From NCBI RefSeq assembly GCF_003352085.1, contig NZ_CP025804.1, forward strand, positions 3,658,001 to 3,722,000: 64,000 nucleotides of DNA. Reading direction: 5' to 3'. Source of the DNA: Sulfitobacter sp. SK012. GTDB taxonomy: Bacteria; Pseudomonadota; Alphaproteobacteria; Rhodobacterales; Rhodobacteraceae. The position numbers and the translations under genes are program-made. Position 1 is the first letter of the stretch; each line of letters opens with the position of its first letter. Positions 9,164-18,426 of the stretch are shown here, one piece after another. The notes under the pieces were generated by a model. It was not told where the DNA came from. It did not search any database and worked only from the letters and a program-made list of their open reading frames with translations.

Positions 9164-9856
9164 ATGAGCAATATCGTTATCCTCACAGGTGCCGGCATTT
9201 CCGCGGAAAGCGGGCTTGAGACATTTCGTGCCGAGACAGGCCTTTGGGCGCAGCACCGTGTTGAAGATGTTGCCACCCCAGAAGGGTTTGCACGCGACCC
9301 CAAGCTGGTTGTTGATTTTTACAACACCCGCCGGGCGCAAGCCGCCGAGGCTGCCCCTAACGCCGCGCATAAGGCATTGGCACGCCTAGAGGCCGAGCAT
9401 TCGGGCCGTGTGTTGGTTGTGACACAGAATGTGGATGCCCTGCACGAGAGAGGCGGGACGCGAAACCTGATCCATATGCACGGCGCCGTGAATTCTGCTC
9501 TATGTGCTGCTTGCGATCACCGATGGGAGGCCCCGATGGTCATGGCGGCTGGTGACACCTGCCCTGCCTGCAGCCAGCCCGCTGCGCGACCTGACATCGT
9601 CTGGTTTGGCGAAATGCCGTATCAGATGGATGAGATATTCGAGACACTCGGGCAAGCGGATCTGTTTGCTGCGATTGGAACATCGGGCAATGTCTATCCT
9701 GCGGCCGGTTTCGTCGCCGAAGCGCGGCGCGCCGGGGCAGACACGGTCGAAATCAATCTTGAGCCCTCATCCGTCGGTTCGCAGTTCGCGCGTCACATCA
9801 CCGGACCCGCGACACAGACGGTGCCTGCTTGGGTCGATGCTCTCTTGGCGAGTTAA
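9164..9856 (+). CDS. cobB: NAD-dependent protein deacylase, class III sirtuin
   Basis: 230 residues. NAD-binding GAGISAESG is at 9-17, TQNVD at 87-91, catalytic His106 in HMHG, and a zinc site at Cys114, Cys117, Cys133 and Cys136. Tyr53 and Arg56 in DFYNTRR form the YxxR pair that class III sirtuins (E. coli CobB, human SIRT5) use to bind acidic acyl groups. Desuccinylase/demalonylase activity is therefore expected beside deacetylation. GGAG lies upstream of the ATG. Its 3' end overlaps the convergent copper-chaperone gene by 4 bp. Confidence 0.94.
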   Translation: MSNIVILTGAGISAESGLETFRAETGLWAQHRVEDVATPEGFARDPKLVVDFYNTRRAQAAEAAPNAAHKALARLEAEHSGRVLVVTQNVDALHERGGTRNLIHMHGAVNSALCAACDHRWEAPMVMAAGDTCPACSQPAARPDIVWFGEMPYQMDEIFETLGQADLFAAIGTSGNVYPAAGFVAEARRAGADTVEINLEPSSVGSQFARHITGPATQTVPAWVDALLAS

Positions 9857-10329
9857 CGTTCGCTATCGACCGGAATCATCACTTTGATTTCGCCTGCGGT
9901 CTCAAAGATCAACGTCACGGGTACTTCTTGGCCTTGATCCAGCGGCGCTGTCATTCCCATTAACATCAGGTGATCGCCCCCGCGTGCAAAAAGATGCGTA
10001 GTACCGGCCGGAATCACAACGCCGCCTTCGATTTCGCCCATCGTCATAACGCCATTCGCGTCCTCGGAATGGCTGTGCAGCTGCACCATCCCGTCAAGAT
10101 CTGAGCGTACACCGATCAGTCGGTCATCTTGGCCGGTCTGATTGATTAATTCCATGAAGCCCGCACCTGATTTTGAGCTTGGGGTCGAGCTGCGCAAATA
10201 GGCATCCCTTACCACCATGACCTTGACCATTGGATCGACAGGGGCAGCCTTGAAAGTGAGCACGGCCATAAAGACAGCCAACAGGCCAACAACGGCAACG
10301 ATACCAGTGATGAGAGACCGGTTTTTCAC
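9853..10329 (-). CDS. PCu(A)C-type periplasmic copper chaperone
   Basis: About 158 residues from a GTG at 10329, chosen because AAGGAG stands about 9 nt before it. An ATG at 10353 precedes that Shine-Dalgarno and would only add eight residues. A signal anchor spans about residues 7-28 (ITGIVAVVGLLAVFMAVLTF). The PCuAC domain follows: VQLHSHSE, then VMTM, then GGDHLMLMGM, together the H...M...HxM copper(I) ligand set. The family delivers copper to cytochrome oxidase outside the membrane. Convergent with the sirtuin gene. Confidence 0.9.
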   Translation of the reverse strand: MKNRSLITGIVAVVGLLAVFMAVLTFKAAPVDPMVKVMVVRDAYLRSSTPSSKSGAGFMELINQTGQDDRLIGVRSDLDGMVQLHSHSEDANGVMTMGEIEGGVVIPAGTTHLFARGGDHLMLMGMTAPLDQGQEVPVTLIFETAGEIKVMIPVDSER

Positions 10330-10408
10330 GATGGAGTGCTCCTTCTCAAGCATGATTCAGGCTTGGTTTAGCCCAGCGCTTTCCTAGTTTGGAGTCGCCA
10401 AAACGCCA

Positions 10409-10436
10409 CAGCCCCGGCCAATGCGGACCGGGGCTG
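10409..10436 (-). terminator. Terminator downstream of rpmB
   Basis: CAGCCCCGG at 10409-10417 and CCGGGGCTG at 10428-10436 form a 9-bp GC-rich stem with a 10-nt loop. On the minus strand TGGCGTTTTGG follows. It lies between rpmB and the copper chaperone gene. Confidence 0.6.
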
Positions 10437-10460
10437 CAGTATTAATTCTGCAAAATCGTC

Positions 10461-10763
10461 TTAGGACGTCAGAGCGTTTGCTTCTGAGCCAGACTTTGCG
10501 ATAGCTTTTTTGATCTTCATCGCGTTGGCAGACAGTTCAATGTCTTTCGCCTTGGCCAGATACTGATCCAGCCCACCGCGGTGGTCGACGCTGCGCAGGG
10601 CAGCGGCAGAGATTTTCAACTTGAAGCTACGGCCCAACGATTCGGACTGAAGCGTCACGTCGTTAAGGTTCGGCAAAAACCGACGACGGGTGCGGTTGTT
10701 GGCGTGGCTTACATTGTTGCCCGACATCGGGCCTTTTCCGGTCAATTCGCAACGGCGCGACAT
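10461..10763 (-). CDS. rpmB: 50S ribosomal protein L28
   Basis: 100 residues beginning [20 protein letters not shown], the universal L28 start. [15 protein letters not shown] and the C-terminal [10 protein letters not shown] are also in place. The ATG at 10763 fits the family N-terminus; 40 further open codons upstream do not resemble L28. Followed by a strong hairpin at 10409-10436. Confidence 0.97.
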   Translation of the reverse strand: MSRRCELTGKGPMSGNNVSHANNRTRRRFLPNLNDVTLQSESLGRSFKLKISAAALRSVDHRGGLDQYLAKAKDIELSANAMKIKKAIAKSGSEANALTS

Positions 10764-10904
10764 GGGATCATCCTTTTGGCTGTCTGTGGTCCCGGCGATC
10801 CGGTGCCACAGCATTGCGGGTCGCGCGAAGGGCAACCCTGAAATTGGTTCGCTGGCTTTAGGAGGAATCGCGCATGGGGTCAACCCGGATGCGCAAGATG
10901 CACC

Positions 10905-11879
10905 CTACTTTATCCCCAACCTTTGCACAAAGTCGCGGGCAGCCGCACTTGGTTCAGCGTCACCACGGGCGACCGCCTTGCCGAGCTGGGCAAGGGCCGC
11001 GCGCGCATGGGGCGTCTCCAGCTGTGCCAAAAGCGCGTTTTTTACTGCATCCTCAAACCAGTAACGCGCCTGATCTGCGCGGGTTTGCTTCCAAAAGCCA
11101 TTCTCGCGCCGCCACTGCGTCAGTTCACACAGTGCATCCCATGTCTCAGCCAAGCCGTTTTCCTCAAGCGCAGAGACAGTTGTCGCGCAAGGATACCCCT
11201 CGGGGTCCTGGGGACGCTTGCGCATCAACCGCAAAGCCCCGGCATAATCCGCACGGGTCCGCATCGCTGCGGGTTTCAAATCACCATCAGCCTTGTTGAC
11301 CACAATGAGATCGGCCATTTCCATGATCCCGCGTTTCACGCCTTGCAACTCGTCGCCGCCTCCTGGGGCCAAGAGCAACAAAAACACATCCGACATTTGC
11401 GCCACGACGGTCTCTGACTGACCCACGCCCACCGTTTCAATCAACACCACGTCGAATCCCGCAGCCTCGCACAACGCCACCGCTTCTCGTGATCGCCGCG
11501 CGACCCCGCCGAGATGGGTTTGGCTTGGAGAGGGGCGAATAAACGCATTCCCATCACGGGCCAGCCGGTCCATGCGCGTCTTATCCCCCAAGATCGACCC
11601 ACCGGAGCGGGCTGAGCTGGGATCAACCGCAAGCACGGCCACCCGCAGCCCCTGCCCTGTTAGCATCATGCCAAAGCTCTCGATGAAAGTGGATTTGCCC
11701 ACCCCGGGCGTACCAGACAGGCCGATACGCAGCGCCTCGCGTCCCTGAGGGATTGCAGCCAAGAGTTCGGCGGCCAAAACCCGGTGGTCTTCACGCGAGC
11801 TTTCAACAAGCGTGATCCCTCGCGCCAGCGCGCGGCGTTCCCCTTTGGCAATGCCGCGGGCCAAGTCGGTGATATCCAT
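10905..11879 (-). CDS. meaB: Methylmalonyl-CoA mutase-associated GTPase MeaB (ArgK family)
   Basis: 324 residues. The G1 P-loop is GTPGVGKST near residue 57. DPSSARSGGSILGDKTRM near 94-111 is the conserved MeaB segment. IETVGVGQSE near 150 forms the switch with G3, and NKAD near 198 is the G4 specificity motif. MeaB protects and loads B12-dependent acyl-CoA mutases. Here it is not beside a mutase; the ethylmalonyl-CoA mutase lies 43 kb away at 54885. The ATG at 11879 begins MDITDLARGI. It is divergent from hrpB with 43 bp between the starts. Confidence 0.93.
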   Translation of the reverse strand: MDITDLARGIAKGERRALARGITLVESSREDHRVLAAELLAAIPQGREALRIGLSGTPGVGKSTFIESFGMMLTGQGLRVAVLAVDPSSARSGGSILGDKTRMDRLARDGNAFIRPSPSQTHLGGVARRSREAVALCEAAGFDVVLIETVGVGQSETVVAQMSDVFLLLLAPGGGDELQGVKRGIMEMADLIVVNKADGDLKPAAMRTRADYAGALRLMRKRPQDPEGYPCATTVSALEENGLAETWDALCELTQWRRENGFWKQTRADQARYWFEDAVKNALLAQLETPHARAALAQLGKAVARGDAEPSAAARDFVQRLGIK

Positions 11880-11922
11880 GTGGGCCTCCGTCGTTATCTC
11901 GTTTTCAAGTGAGGACGCCCAA

Positions 11923-14391
11923 ATGTCCAGCCTTGCCCCGCGCGGCGTCAGCGCGGATAACATCGATATGGCTTTGACCCTTCCCATTGACGCGGTGATG
12001 CCGCAGGTGATCAGCGCCTTGCGCGATCACGCCCGTGTCGTCCTTCAGGCCCCGCCCGGTGCGGGCAAAACAACGCGCGTACCACTAGCGATGCTGGCAG
12101 CTAACCTGACCACTGGGCGTATCTTGATGCTGGAGCCGCGCCGTCTTGCGGCACGGGCAGCGGCCGAACGCATGGCCGCTACCTTAAACGAGGACGTTGG
12201 GCACACCGTGGGGTTTCGGGTGCGCGGTGCCTCCGCCGTTTCAAAATCCACGCGGATTGAGGTCGTGACCGAAGGCATTTTGACCCGCATGATCCAAGAA
12301 GCGCCAGATTTGCCCGGCGTGGGCGCTGTGATCTTTGATGAATTCCACGAACGTTCGCTGAATGCTGATCTGGGCCTCGCACTTTGCCTTGAGATCGCGG
12401 AGGCCTTGTGCGACGATCTGATGCTCGTTGTGATGTCTGCGACGCTTGATGCGACGCCTGTCGCTGCATTGATGGATGCGCCGGTCGTCACGTCCCAAGG
12501 GCGCAGCTTTGACGTCACGCCACAGTGGCTCGATCGACCGCTTGGCAAGACACAGCGCTTTGAGGCTGCAGTTGCTGATCTGGTGCTGCGCGCTTTGTCA
12601 GAAGGGCCCGGTTCCGCGTTGGTGTTTCTGCCCGGCGAAGGCGAGATACGGCGCGTCGAAAACCTGCTTAAGGGCCAGTTGCCTGATGATTGTACTCTTG
12701 CACCGCTGTTTGGCGCGATGGACTTCAAAGCACAGCGCGCAGCGATTGCCCCAGCCACAACTGGCCGTAAAGTCGTGCTGGCGACATCCATCGCAGAAAC
12801 ATCACTGACCATTGAAGGCATCCGCATCGTGGTCGACGCAGGCCGCGCACGGCGGGCACGCTTCGATCCGTCCTCAGGCATGTCGCGACTGATTACCGAG
12901 CGCGTCACCCGCGCCGAGGCAACCCAACGTGCGGGACGCGCCGGTCGCGTTGAACCAGGCACAGCCTACAAGCTTTGGACCCGCGGCGAAGATGGCGCGT
13001 TGGCAGCGTACCCCCCGGCGGAAATCGAGGCCGGCGATCTAAGTGCATTTGCACTGGAATTGGCCTTGTGGGGTGCGCAGGCCAGCGATCTGGCTTTTGT
13101 GACCCCGCCACATCCGGGACGTCTGGCTGAGGCGCAGGCAGTCCTTCAGATGTTGGGCGCGCTCGACGTAGATCTGCGCATCACTGCGCACGGCCGCATC
13201 CTTGCCCGGCTGCCGTTGCATCCGCGCCTTGCACATATGCTCACCAAGGGCGGTGGCGATGCGGCGCTGCTGGCCTCTCTGCTCTCAGAGCGTGATCCCT
13301 TGCGGGGTGCTGGCGTGGATCTGTCGCTGCGACTGCGCGCCATCAAAGGCGACCGTTCTGTTTCAGATGCGCACATGCCTGCCCTTGCTCGCATCCGCCA
13401 AGAAGCCAAACGCCTGGCGCGACATACCCAACCAAACGGGCCAAACGATCTGGGCACGCTGGCCGCTTTGGCCTACCCCGACCGCATCGGGTTGCGCCGT
13501 AAAGGCGACGCCCCGCGCTATGTTCTGTCTGGCGGCAAGGGCGCTGTGATGCCCGACGGTGATGCGCTGGCTGGCATGCGACTGATTGTGGCCACCGATC
13601 TAGACGGCGACCCCCGCGAAGCTCGCATCCGGCAGGCTGCCGTCTTGAGCGATGCAGCCCTGCGCAGTAGTTTTGGGGCGCAAATCAGTTGGCATGATGT
13701 CTGTGTCTGGTCACGACGCGATAACCGCGTTGAGACGCGCCAGCACGAACGCTTTGGAGCCTTGGTCCTGGATGATCGTAGCTGGTCTGATGCGCCGCCT
13801 GATCACATTGCGCGTGCAATGCTGGACGGCGTGCGCCAACTTGGGCTGGCCCCCGACAAACCTGCGGCGCGGTTTCTGGCTCGTGCACGGTTGCTCAACG
13901 GACGCGAAGATTTCCCCAATTTCAGCGAAGACAGCCTCATGAAATCGCTAGAGGATTGGCTCCTCCCGCATTTAACCGGGGTGCGCAACGCAGCTGACTG
14001 GAAGCGCTTTGATATGCTCCCTGCCCTGCGCGCACGGCTGGATTGGGACCAGCAACAGATGCTTGATACCGCTGCTCCTTCGCATTTCGAAACACCGTTG
14101 GGTCGACGCATTGCGATTGATTATGACGGGGACGCGCCCCAAATTGCCGTGAGACTGCAAGAGATGTTTGGCACCAACCGGCACCCGACAGTCGCTGGAA
14201 AACCGCTGCAGGTGACCTTGTTGTCGCCCGCCCAACGGCCCGTGCAGGTGACGATGGACGTGCCCGGTTTTTGGGCTGCATCTTATGCAGATGTGCGCAA
14301 AGACATGCGCGGCCGTTATCCGCGACATCCCTGGCCCGAAGACCCGACACAGGCGGATCCAACCTTGCGTGCCAAGCCGCGCGGCACATAA
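11923..14391 (+). CDS. hrpB: ATP-dependent helicase HrpB (DEAH-box)
   Basis: 822 residues from ATG 11923, which has GAGGA about 7 nt upstream; ATG 11968 would give 807 and is also possible. Walker A APPGAGKTT lies near 43-51, then DEFHERS (DEAH-type Walker B), SATLD, and motif VI ATQRAGRAGR near 322. After the helicase core comes the HrpB-specific C-terminal domain, ending in GFWAASYADVRKDMRGRYPRHPWPEDP, a family trademark. The family length is about 810-830. Substrate in vivo is not established; RNA is presumed. Confidence 0.95.
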   Translation: MSSLAPRGVSADNIDMALTLPIDAVMPQVISALRDHARVVLQAPPGAGKTTRVPLAMLAANLTTGRILMLEPRRLAARAAAERMAATLNEDVGHTVGFRVRGASAVSKSTRIEVVTEGILTRMIQEAPDLPGVGAVIFDEFHERSLNADLGLALCLEIAEALCDDLMLVVMSATLDATPVAALMDAPVVTSQGRSFDVTPQWLDRPLGKTQRFEAAVADLVLRALSEGPGSALVFLPGEGEIRRVENLLKGQLPDDCTLAPLFGAMDFKAQRAAIAPATTGRKVVLATSIAETSLTIEGIRIVVDAGRARRARFDPSSGMSRLITERVTRAEATQRAGRAGRVEPGTAYKLWTRGEDGALAAYPPAEIEAGDLSAFALELALWGAQASDLAFVTPPHPGRLAEAQAVLQMLGALDVDLRITAHGRILARLPLHPRLAHMLTKGGGDAALLASLLSERDPLRGAGVDLSLRLRAIKGDRSVSDAHMPALARIRQEAKRLARHTQPNGPNDLGTLAALAYPDRIGLRRKGDAPRYVLSGGKGAVMPDGDALAGMRLIVATDLDGDPREARIRQAAVLSDAALRSSFGAQISWHDVCVWSRRDNRVETRQHERFGALVLDDRSWSDAPPDHIARAMLDGVRQLGLAPDKPAARFLARARLLNGREDFPNFSEDSLMKSLEDWLLPHLTGVRNAADWKRFDMLPALRARLDWDQQQMLDTAAPSHFETPLGRRIAIDYDGDAPQIAVRLQEMFGTNRHPTVAGKPLQVTLLSPAQRPVQVTMDVPGFWAASYADVRKDMRGRYPRHPWPEDPTQADPTLRAKPRGT

Positions 14392-14527
14392 AATTCACAG
14401 TAAGTATCAGCACTCAAAGCGAAAAATCACTCATGCCTTGAGCGTGATTTGTAATTTCTTAAGGTTTGAGTTATATTAAATCGCTCAACGATAATAAAAA
14501 AACAATTGAGACAGACGGATAAAAACT

Positions 14528-14986
14528 ATGATGCACATTTTTAGGGCGGCTTGGTCAGAAATGATCCGGCCCATTTGGCACCGGCCAAAACGCGCGCAAG
14601 TCGCTGCAGTTTGCTACCGCCAAACCACTGACGGAAAAGAAGTTTTACTGATCACAAGCCGTGACACCGGGCGTTGGATCGTCCCCAAAGGCTGGCCCAT
14701 CGACGGGCTGGATGGTGCTGGCGCTGCACGTGTTGAAGCGTGGGAAGAAGCCGGCGTAAAGCATGCTGATATGGTCTCCGAACCCATCGGATTTTACGAC
14801 TATGACAAGGGCATGAGGGGCGGCGAAACCGTTCCGGTCGAAGCATCCGTTTATCTGGCGGAAGTCACTGATTTGTCGGCGGACTATCCCGAAGCAGGGC
14901 AGCGTACGCGCAAGTGGTTCGCACCAACCGAGGCTGCTGATCTTGTAGCCGAGCCTGAGCTGAAAGCGATTTTGCGCGCACTTTGA
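14528..14986 (+). CDS. Nudix hydrolase
   Basis: 152 residues. The Nudix box is at about 55-77, in PKGWPIDGLDGAGAARVEAWEEAGV. The metal-binding Glu residues E70, E73 and E74 are kept, but the box is degenerate: the usual Glu seven places after Gly and the Arg before the REUxEE core are replaced. This variant resembles diphosphoinositol-polyphosphate-type Nudix proteins. The 136-bp region upstream is strongly AT-rich and probably carries its promoter. Substrate unknown. Confidence 0.9.
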   Translation: MMHIFRAAWSEMIRPIWHRPKRAQVAAVCYRQTTDGKEVLLITSRDTGRWIVPKGWPIDGLDGAGAARVEAWEEAGVKHADMVSEPIGFYDYDKGMRGGETVPVEASVYLAEVTDLSADYPEAGQRTRKWFAPTEAADLVAEPELKAILRAL

Positions 14987-15003
14987 TTGTTGTTCGGGCT
15001 GCT

Positions 15004-15909
15004 TTAGGTTCCCAAGCACCAGCGCATGATGGCCTTTTGCGCATGTAAACGGTTTTCAGCCTCGTCAAAGATCACTGAACTTGGCCCGTCCATCACCGAA
15101 CTTGTCGCCTCATCATCGCGGTGCGCGGGCAAGCAGTGCATAAACAGCGCTTCAGGTTTGGCGTGGCCCATGAGGGCATCGTTAACCTGATACCCGCGCA
15201 ACTGATTGTGGCGACGTTCCCGCGCGGATTGCGGATCGTGCATCGATACCCACGTGTCAGTCACAACCAAATCAGCTCCTGCAACTGCCTTCTGCGGATC
15301 ACGCTCAATCGAGTAAAGGCCGTTCAGAGCAGTCTCAGGATCAAGCGGCGGCGGACCGGTAAAGACAAGCTCAAAGTCGAATTGCTTGGCCGCGTGGGCA
15401 AAGCTTGCGAAGACGTTATTACCATCACCTGTCCAAACCACTTTGCGGCCTTTGATGGGGCCAGCGTGTTCTTCAAACGTCATGATATCAGCCATAATCT
15501 GGCAAGGGTGCGTGCGGTTGGTCAGCCCATTGATCACCGGAACAGTGGCGTATTCGGCCATATCCAGCAGGGTTTGCTCTTCGAATGTGCGGATCATGAT
15601 CAAATCCACATAGCGCGACAATACTCGTGCGGTGTCTGCGATGGTCTCACCATGGCCAAGCTGCATATCAGCACCTGAAAGCACCAACGTTTGCCCCCCC
15701 ATTTGACGCACGCCGACATCAAAAGAAACGCGTGTCCGTGTGGATGGCTTTTCAAAGATAAGCGCGACCATATGGTCCTTGAGAGGCTGGTCATCATCAA
15801 GCGCCCCACGTGGACGGCCCGCCCGCGCGGCCTTCATGGAGGCCGCGCTGTCGATGATCCCGCGCAAATCCGCGGCTGAAGTTTGGTGAATATCGAGAAA
15901 ATTTGTCAT
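15004..15909 (-). CDS. argF: Ornithine carbamoyltransferase
   Basis: 301 residues. Carbamoyl-phosphate loop STRTR at 56-60, the HPCQ motif near 127, DGNNV near 147 and the ornithine/catalytic HCLPAHR near 259-265. It joins ornithine and carbamoyl phosphate to citrulline in arginine synthesis. The ATG at 15909 gives the family N-terminus MTNFLDI. It lies 77 bp behind argD on the same strand, forming an argD-argF pair. Confidence 0.96.
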   Translation of the reverse strand: MTNFLDIHQTSAADLRGIIDSAASMKAARAGRPRGALDDDQPLKDHMVALIFEKPSTRTRVSFDVGVRQMGGQTLVLSGADMQLGHGETIADTARVLSRYVDLIMIRTFEEQTLLDMAEYATVPVINGLTNRTHPCQIMADIMTFEEHAGPIKGRKVVWTGDGNNVFASFAHAAKQFDFELVFTGPPPLDPETALNGLYSIERDPQKAVAGADLVVTDTWVSMHDPQSARERRHNQLRGYQVNDALMGHAKPEALFMHCLPAHRDDEATSSVMDGPSSVIFDEAENRLHAQKAIMRWCLGT

Positions 15910-15986
15910 CGTATGTCTCTTGTTAGAGAGCACGAGAGGGCTGCCTGCCCCCTCGAAGCCCCGAGGATATTTTTTAACCGAAAGTG

Positions 15987-17159
15987 TCAGGCAGAAAGGC
16001 TAGAAGCGGCGGCATCAAGCCGGTCAACGGCGGTTGCAATTTCATCGTCAGAAATCGTGAGAGGCGGCAGCAGTCGGATCACATTATCAGCGGCCGGCAC
16101 GGTAATGACTTCTTGAGCGTAACACGCGTTGACGATGTCAATATTGCTGGCCTTACATTTCACGCCCAGCATCAGGCCTGAGCCGCGCACGGTTTCAAAT
16201 ACATCTGGATGCGACGCGACAAGCCCTTCTAGCTTTTGACGCAAAAGGCCGGCTTTGCGGTTCACCTCGGCCAGAAATTCTGGATCAGCGACAATGTCCA
16301 TAACCGCGCAACCCACGGCGCAACCAAGAGGGTTGCCACCATAAGTGGAGCCGTGCGTTCCAGCTGTCATGCCCGATGCTGCGTCTTCAGTTGCAAGCAC
16401 GGCACCCAGAGGAAATCCGCCACCAATGCCCTTGGCAACCATCATAATATCCGGTGTGATCCCGGCCCATTCATGCGCAAAGAGTTTGCCTGTACGGCCC
16501 ACACCACATTGCACTTCATCAAGGATCATCAGCACGCCATGCTCGTCACACAGATCGCGTAGGCCTTTGAGGCAGCTATCAGGCAGCGGGCGAATGCCTC
16601 CCTCACCTTGAACCGGCTCCAACATAATCGCTGCCGTCTTATCATTGATCGCGGCTGCGAGTGCGTCGTGATCATCAAATTCGAGATGCACAAAACCAGG
16701 CAGCAAAGGACCAAAGCCCTTGGTCATCTTTTCAGATCCCGCAGCCGCGATCCCCGCAGAGGAACGGCCATGGAACGACCCTGAGAAAGTTATGATATCA
16801 GTACGATCGGGTTGGCCCTTGTCGTAAAAATATTTACGCGCCATTTTTACGGCCAGTTCGCAAGCTTCTGTGCCCGAATTGGTGAAAAAGACTGTATCGG
16901 CAAAGGTATGCTCCACAAGCCGGTCCGCCAAAGCCTGCTGCTGCGGGATGTGGTAGAGGTTTGAGGTGTGCCAAAGCGCTGACGCTTGCTCCGTGAGAGC
17001 CGCCACCAACGCAGGATGGGCATGGCCCAATGCATTAACTGCGATACCTGCCCCAAGATCCAGAAAACGTCGGCCATCCGCCTCGATCAGCCAGGTGCCT
17101 TCGCCTTTGACAAAGCTCATGGGGGCACGGGAATAGGTCGGCAGAACGGAATCGATCAT
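15987..17159 (-). CDS. argD: Acetylornithine aminotransferase
   Basis: 390 residues, PLP-dependent class III aminotransferase. [19 protein letters not shown] binds cofactor phosphate, [13 protein letters not shown] holds the PLP-pyridine Asp, and the Schiff-base Lys lies in [15 protein letters not shown]. It makes N-acetylornithine and may also serve in lysine (succinyl-DAP) synthesis. The start at 17159 ([13 protein letters not shown]) matches the family; an open extension of 42 codons upstream is not conserved in character. Leads the argD-argF pair. Confidence 0.94.
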   Translation of the reverse strand: MIDSVLPTYSRAPMSFVKGEGTWLIEADGRRFLDLGAGIAVNALGHAHPALVAALTEQASALWHTSNLYHIPQQQALADRLVEHTFADTVFFTNSGTEACELAVKMARKYFYDKGQPDRTDIITFSGSFHGRSSAGIAAAGSEKMTKGFGPLLPGFVHLEFDDHDALAAAINDKTAAIMLEPVQGEGGIRPLPDSCLKGLRDLCDEHGVLMILDEVQCGVGRTGKLFAHEWAGITPDIMMVAKGIGGGFPLGAVLATEDAASGMTAGTHGSTYGGNPLGCAVGCAVMDIVADPEFLAEVNRKAGLLRQKLEGLVASHPDVFETVRGSGLMLGVKCKASNIDIVNACYAQEVITVPAADNVIRLLPPLTISDDEIATAVDRLDAAASSLSA

Positions 17160-17415
17160 CTGGATCATCCTTGTAAAGGGCCGCATCGAAGGCTCAGAAG
17201 GCCATGCGAAGCGCGGAGGGTCAAGTGGATAAGGGATGGGAATAAACAGGCGTGCAGTCAGACAAGCTGAGCCCGCAAAGGGCACAGCGTCAGCGTCGTC
17301 GGGAAAGGATATTGTACGCAGTGTTCATGGAGGTTTTGGTAGAACGTCCGGTCAGGATTAGCAAAGGGTAATTTCGCAACTAGCTCGCAGCATCCGGTCG
17401 CGGCATAGCAAACTG

Positions 17416-18324
17416 GTGTACCAAGCAAAGCCCCCCAACAATGCCTTAGCGGCCAGCCTGATCTTGATCGCCTCAGCCTTTGTGGCGCTGACCACGCTGA
17501 TGGCCAAGGCCTTGGGATCGCAAGAGTACGGGGTGCCGCTGCATCCCTTACAAATCAGCCATGGCCGATTTTTATTCGCCTTTTTGGCGTTAAGCTCGGC
17601 AGCGGCAATCCTACGCCCCGCGTTGGAGCGCCCAAACTGGGGCCTGCATATCGCGCGCACGAGTTGCGGATGGGGTGGGATCACCCTGATGTTTGCAAGC
17701 GTGCAGTTTATTCCGCTGGCTGTCGCCACGGCGATTTCATTCCTAAACCCGGTCTTTGCGATGATGCTTGCGATCCCTCTTTTGGGCGAAAAGGTTGGGC
17801 GGGTCCGTTGGTCCGCAGCAGGTTTTGCCTTTGTCGGGGCGCTGATATTGTTGCGCCCAACCCCTGAAAGCTTTGAGCCCGCGGCCCTTTTGGCCTTGTC
17901 TGCTGCAATGATAATGGGGCTCGAGTTGATTTTCATCAAGAAACTGGCAGGCCGAGAGGCCCCGTTTCAGATCCTTTTGGTCAATAATCTTATCGGGTTT
18001 TGCATCGCCAGTATTGCAGTAATTCCTGTTTGGCAGGCACCAAGCGCCGCACAATGGGGGCTGCTGGCCGCGTTGGGCGGCTGCATGGCGGTCGCTCAGA
18101 CCTGTTTTGTAAACGCAATGGCGCGGGCGGATGCCAGCTTTGTTGCTCCGTTCAGCTATGCTACGTTGATCTTTGCGGCCTTATACGATGTTGCGTTCTA
18201 CGGTGTCGTTCCCGATGCAGTGTCTGTATTGGGTGCCGCGGTGATTGTGGCCGGGGCGGTGTTGCTGGCGGTCCGCGAAGCGCGACTAAAGACCGTCGTA
18301 CCGCAATCTCATACTGACCAATGA
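17416..18324 (+). CDS. DMT-superfamily (EamA) transporter
   Basis: 302 residues with about ten hydrophobic segments arranged as two EamA repeats, roughly 12-140 and 158-292. The start is a GTG without a strong Shine-Dalgarno, and an in-frame TAG at 17359 limits any extension. Members export amino acids or other small metabolites; cargo cannot be read from sequence. Divergent from argD over 256 bp. A hairpin plus T-run follows at 18382-18409. Confidence 0.88.
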   Translation: MYQAKPPNNALAASLILIASAFVALTTLMAKALGSQEYGVPLHPLQISHGRFLFAFLALSSAAAILRPALERPNWGLHIARTSCGWGGITLMFASVQFIPLAVATAISFLNPVFAMMLAIPLLGEKVGRVRWSAAGFAFVGALILLRPTPESFEPAALLALSAAMIMGLELIFIKKLAGREAPFQILLVNNLIGFCIASIAVIPVWQAPSAAQWGLLAALGGCMAVAQTCFVNAMARADASFVAPFSYATLIFAALYDVAFYGVVPDAVSVLGAAVIVAGAVLLAVREARLKTVVPQSHTDQ

Positions 18325-18335
18325 CGCTTCACACC

Positions 18336-18363
18336 TTGCGCCTGACAGGTGAGCGATTATTAT
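18336..18363 (+). promoter_or_regulatory. Candidate promoter for gcrA
   Basis: TTGCGC at 18336-18341 and TATTAT at 18358-18363 with a 16-bp spacer resemble a sigma-70 promoter. Transcription would begin near 18370, ahead of the hairpin at 18382-18409 and of gcrA. Confidence 0.4.
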
Positions 18364-18381
18364 AGAGAGCTAAGAATGACA

Positions 18382-18409
18382 AAGCGGTCCGCTTACCGGG
18401 CCGCTTTTT
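18382..18409 (+). terminator. Terminator-like hairpin just upstream of gcrA
   Basis: AAGCGGTCC at 18382-18390 pairs with GGGCCGCTT at 18398-18406 (one G-T) around a 7-nt loop. A run of five T ends at 18409. It can terminate the transporter transcript. Because it also lies between a plausible promoter and the gcrA ATG 18 nt further on, it could act on gcrA expression as an attenuator. Confidence 0.75.
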
Positions 18410-18426
18410 AAATGGGGAATGGCGAA

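Noticed and set aside
11812-11922. N-terminal extension of HrpB back to 11812
   Set aside because: It would run into the divergent meaB start, has no ribosome site, and the text is not conserved-looking.
12045-12962. Long minus-strand open frame (about 305 codons) inside hrpB
   Set aside because: It is antisense to a clear DEAH helicase and its product is Ser/Arg/Ala-rich without motif, typical of the complement of high-GC coding DNA.
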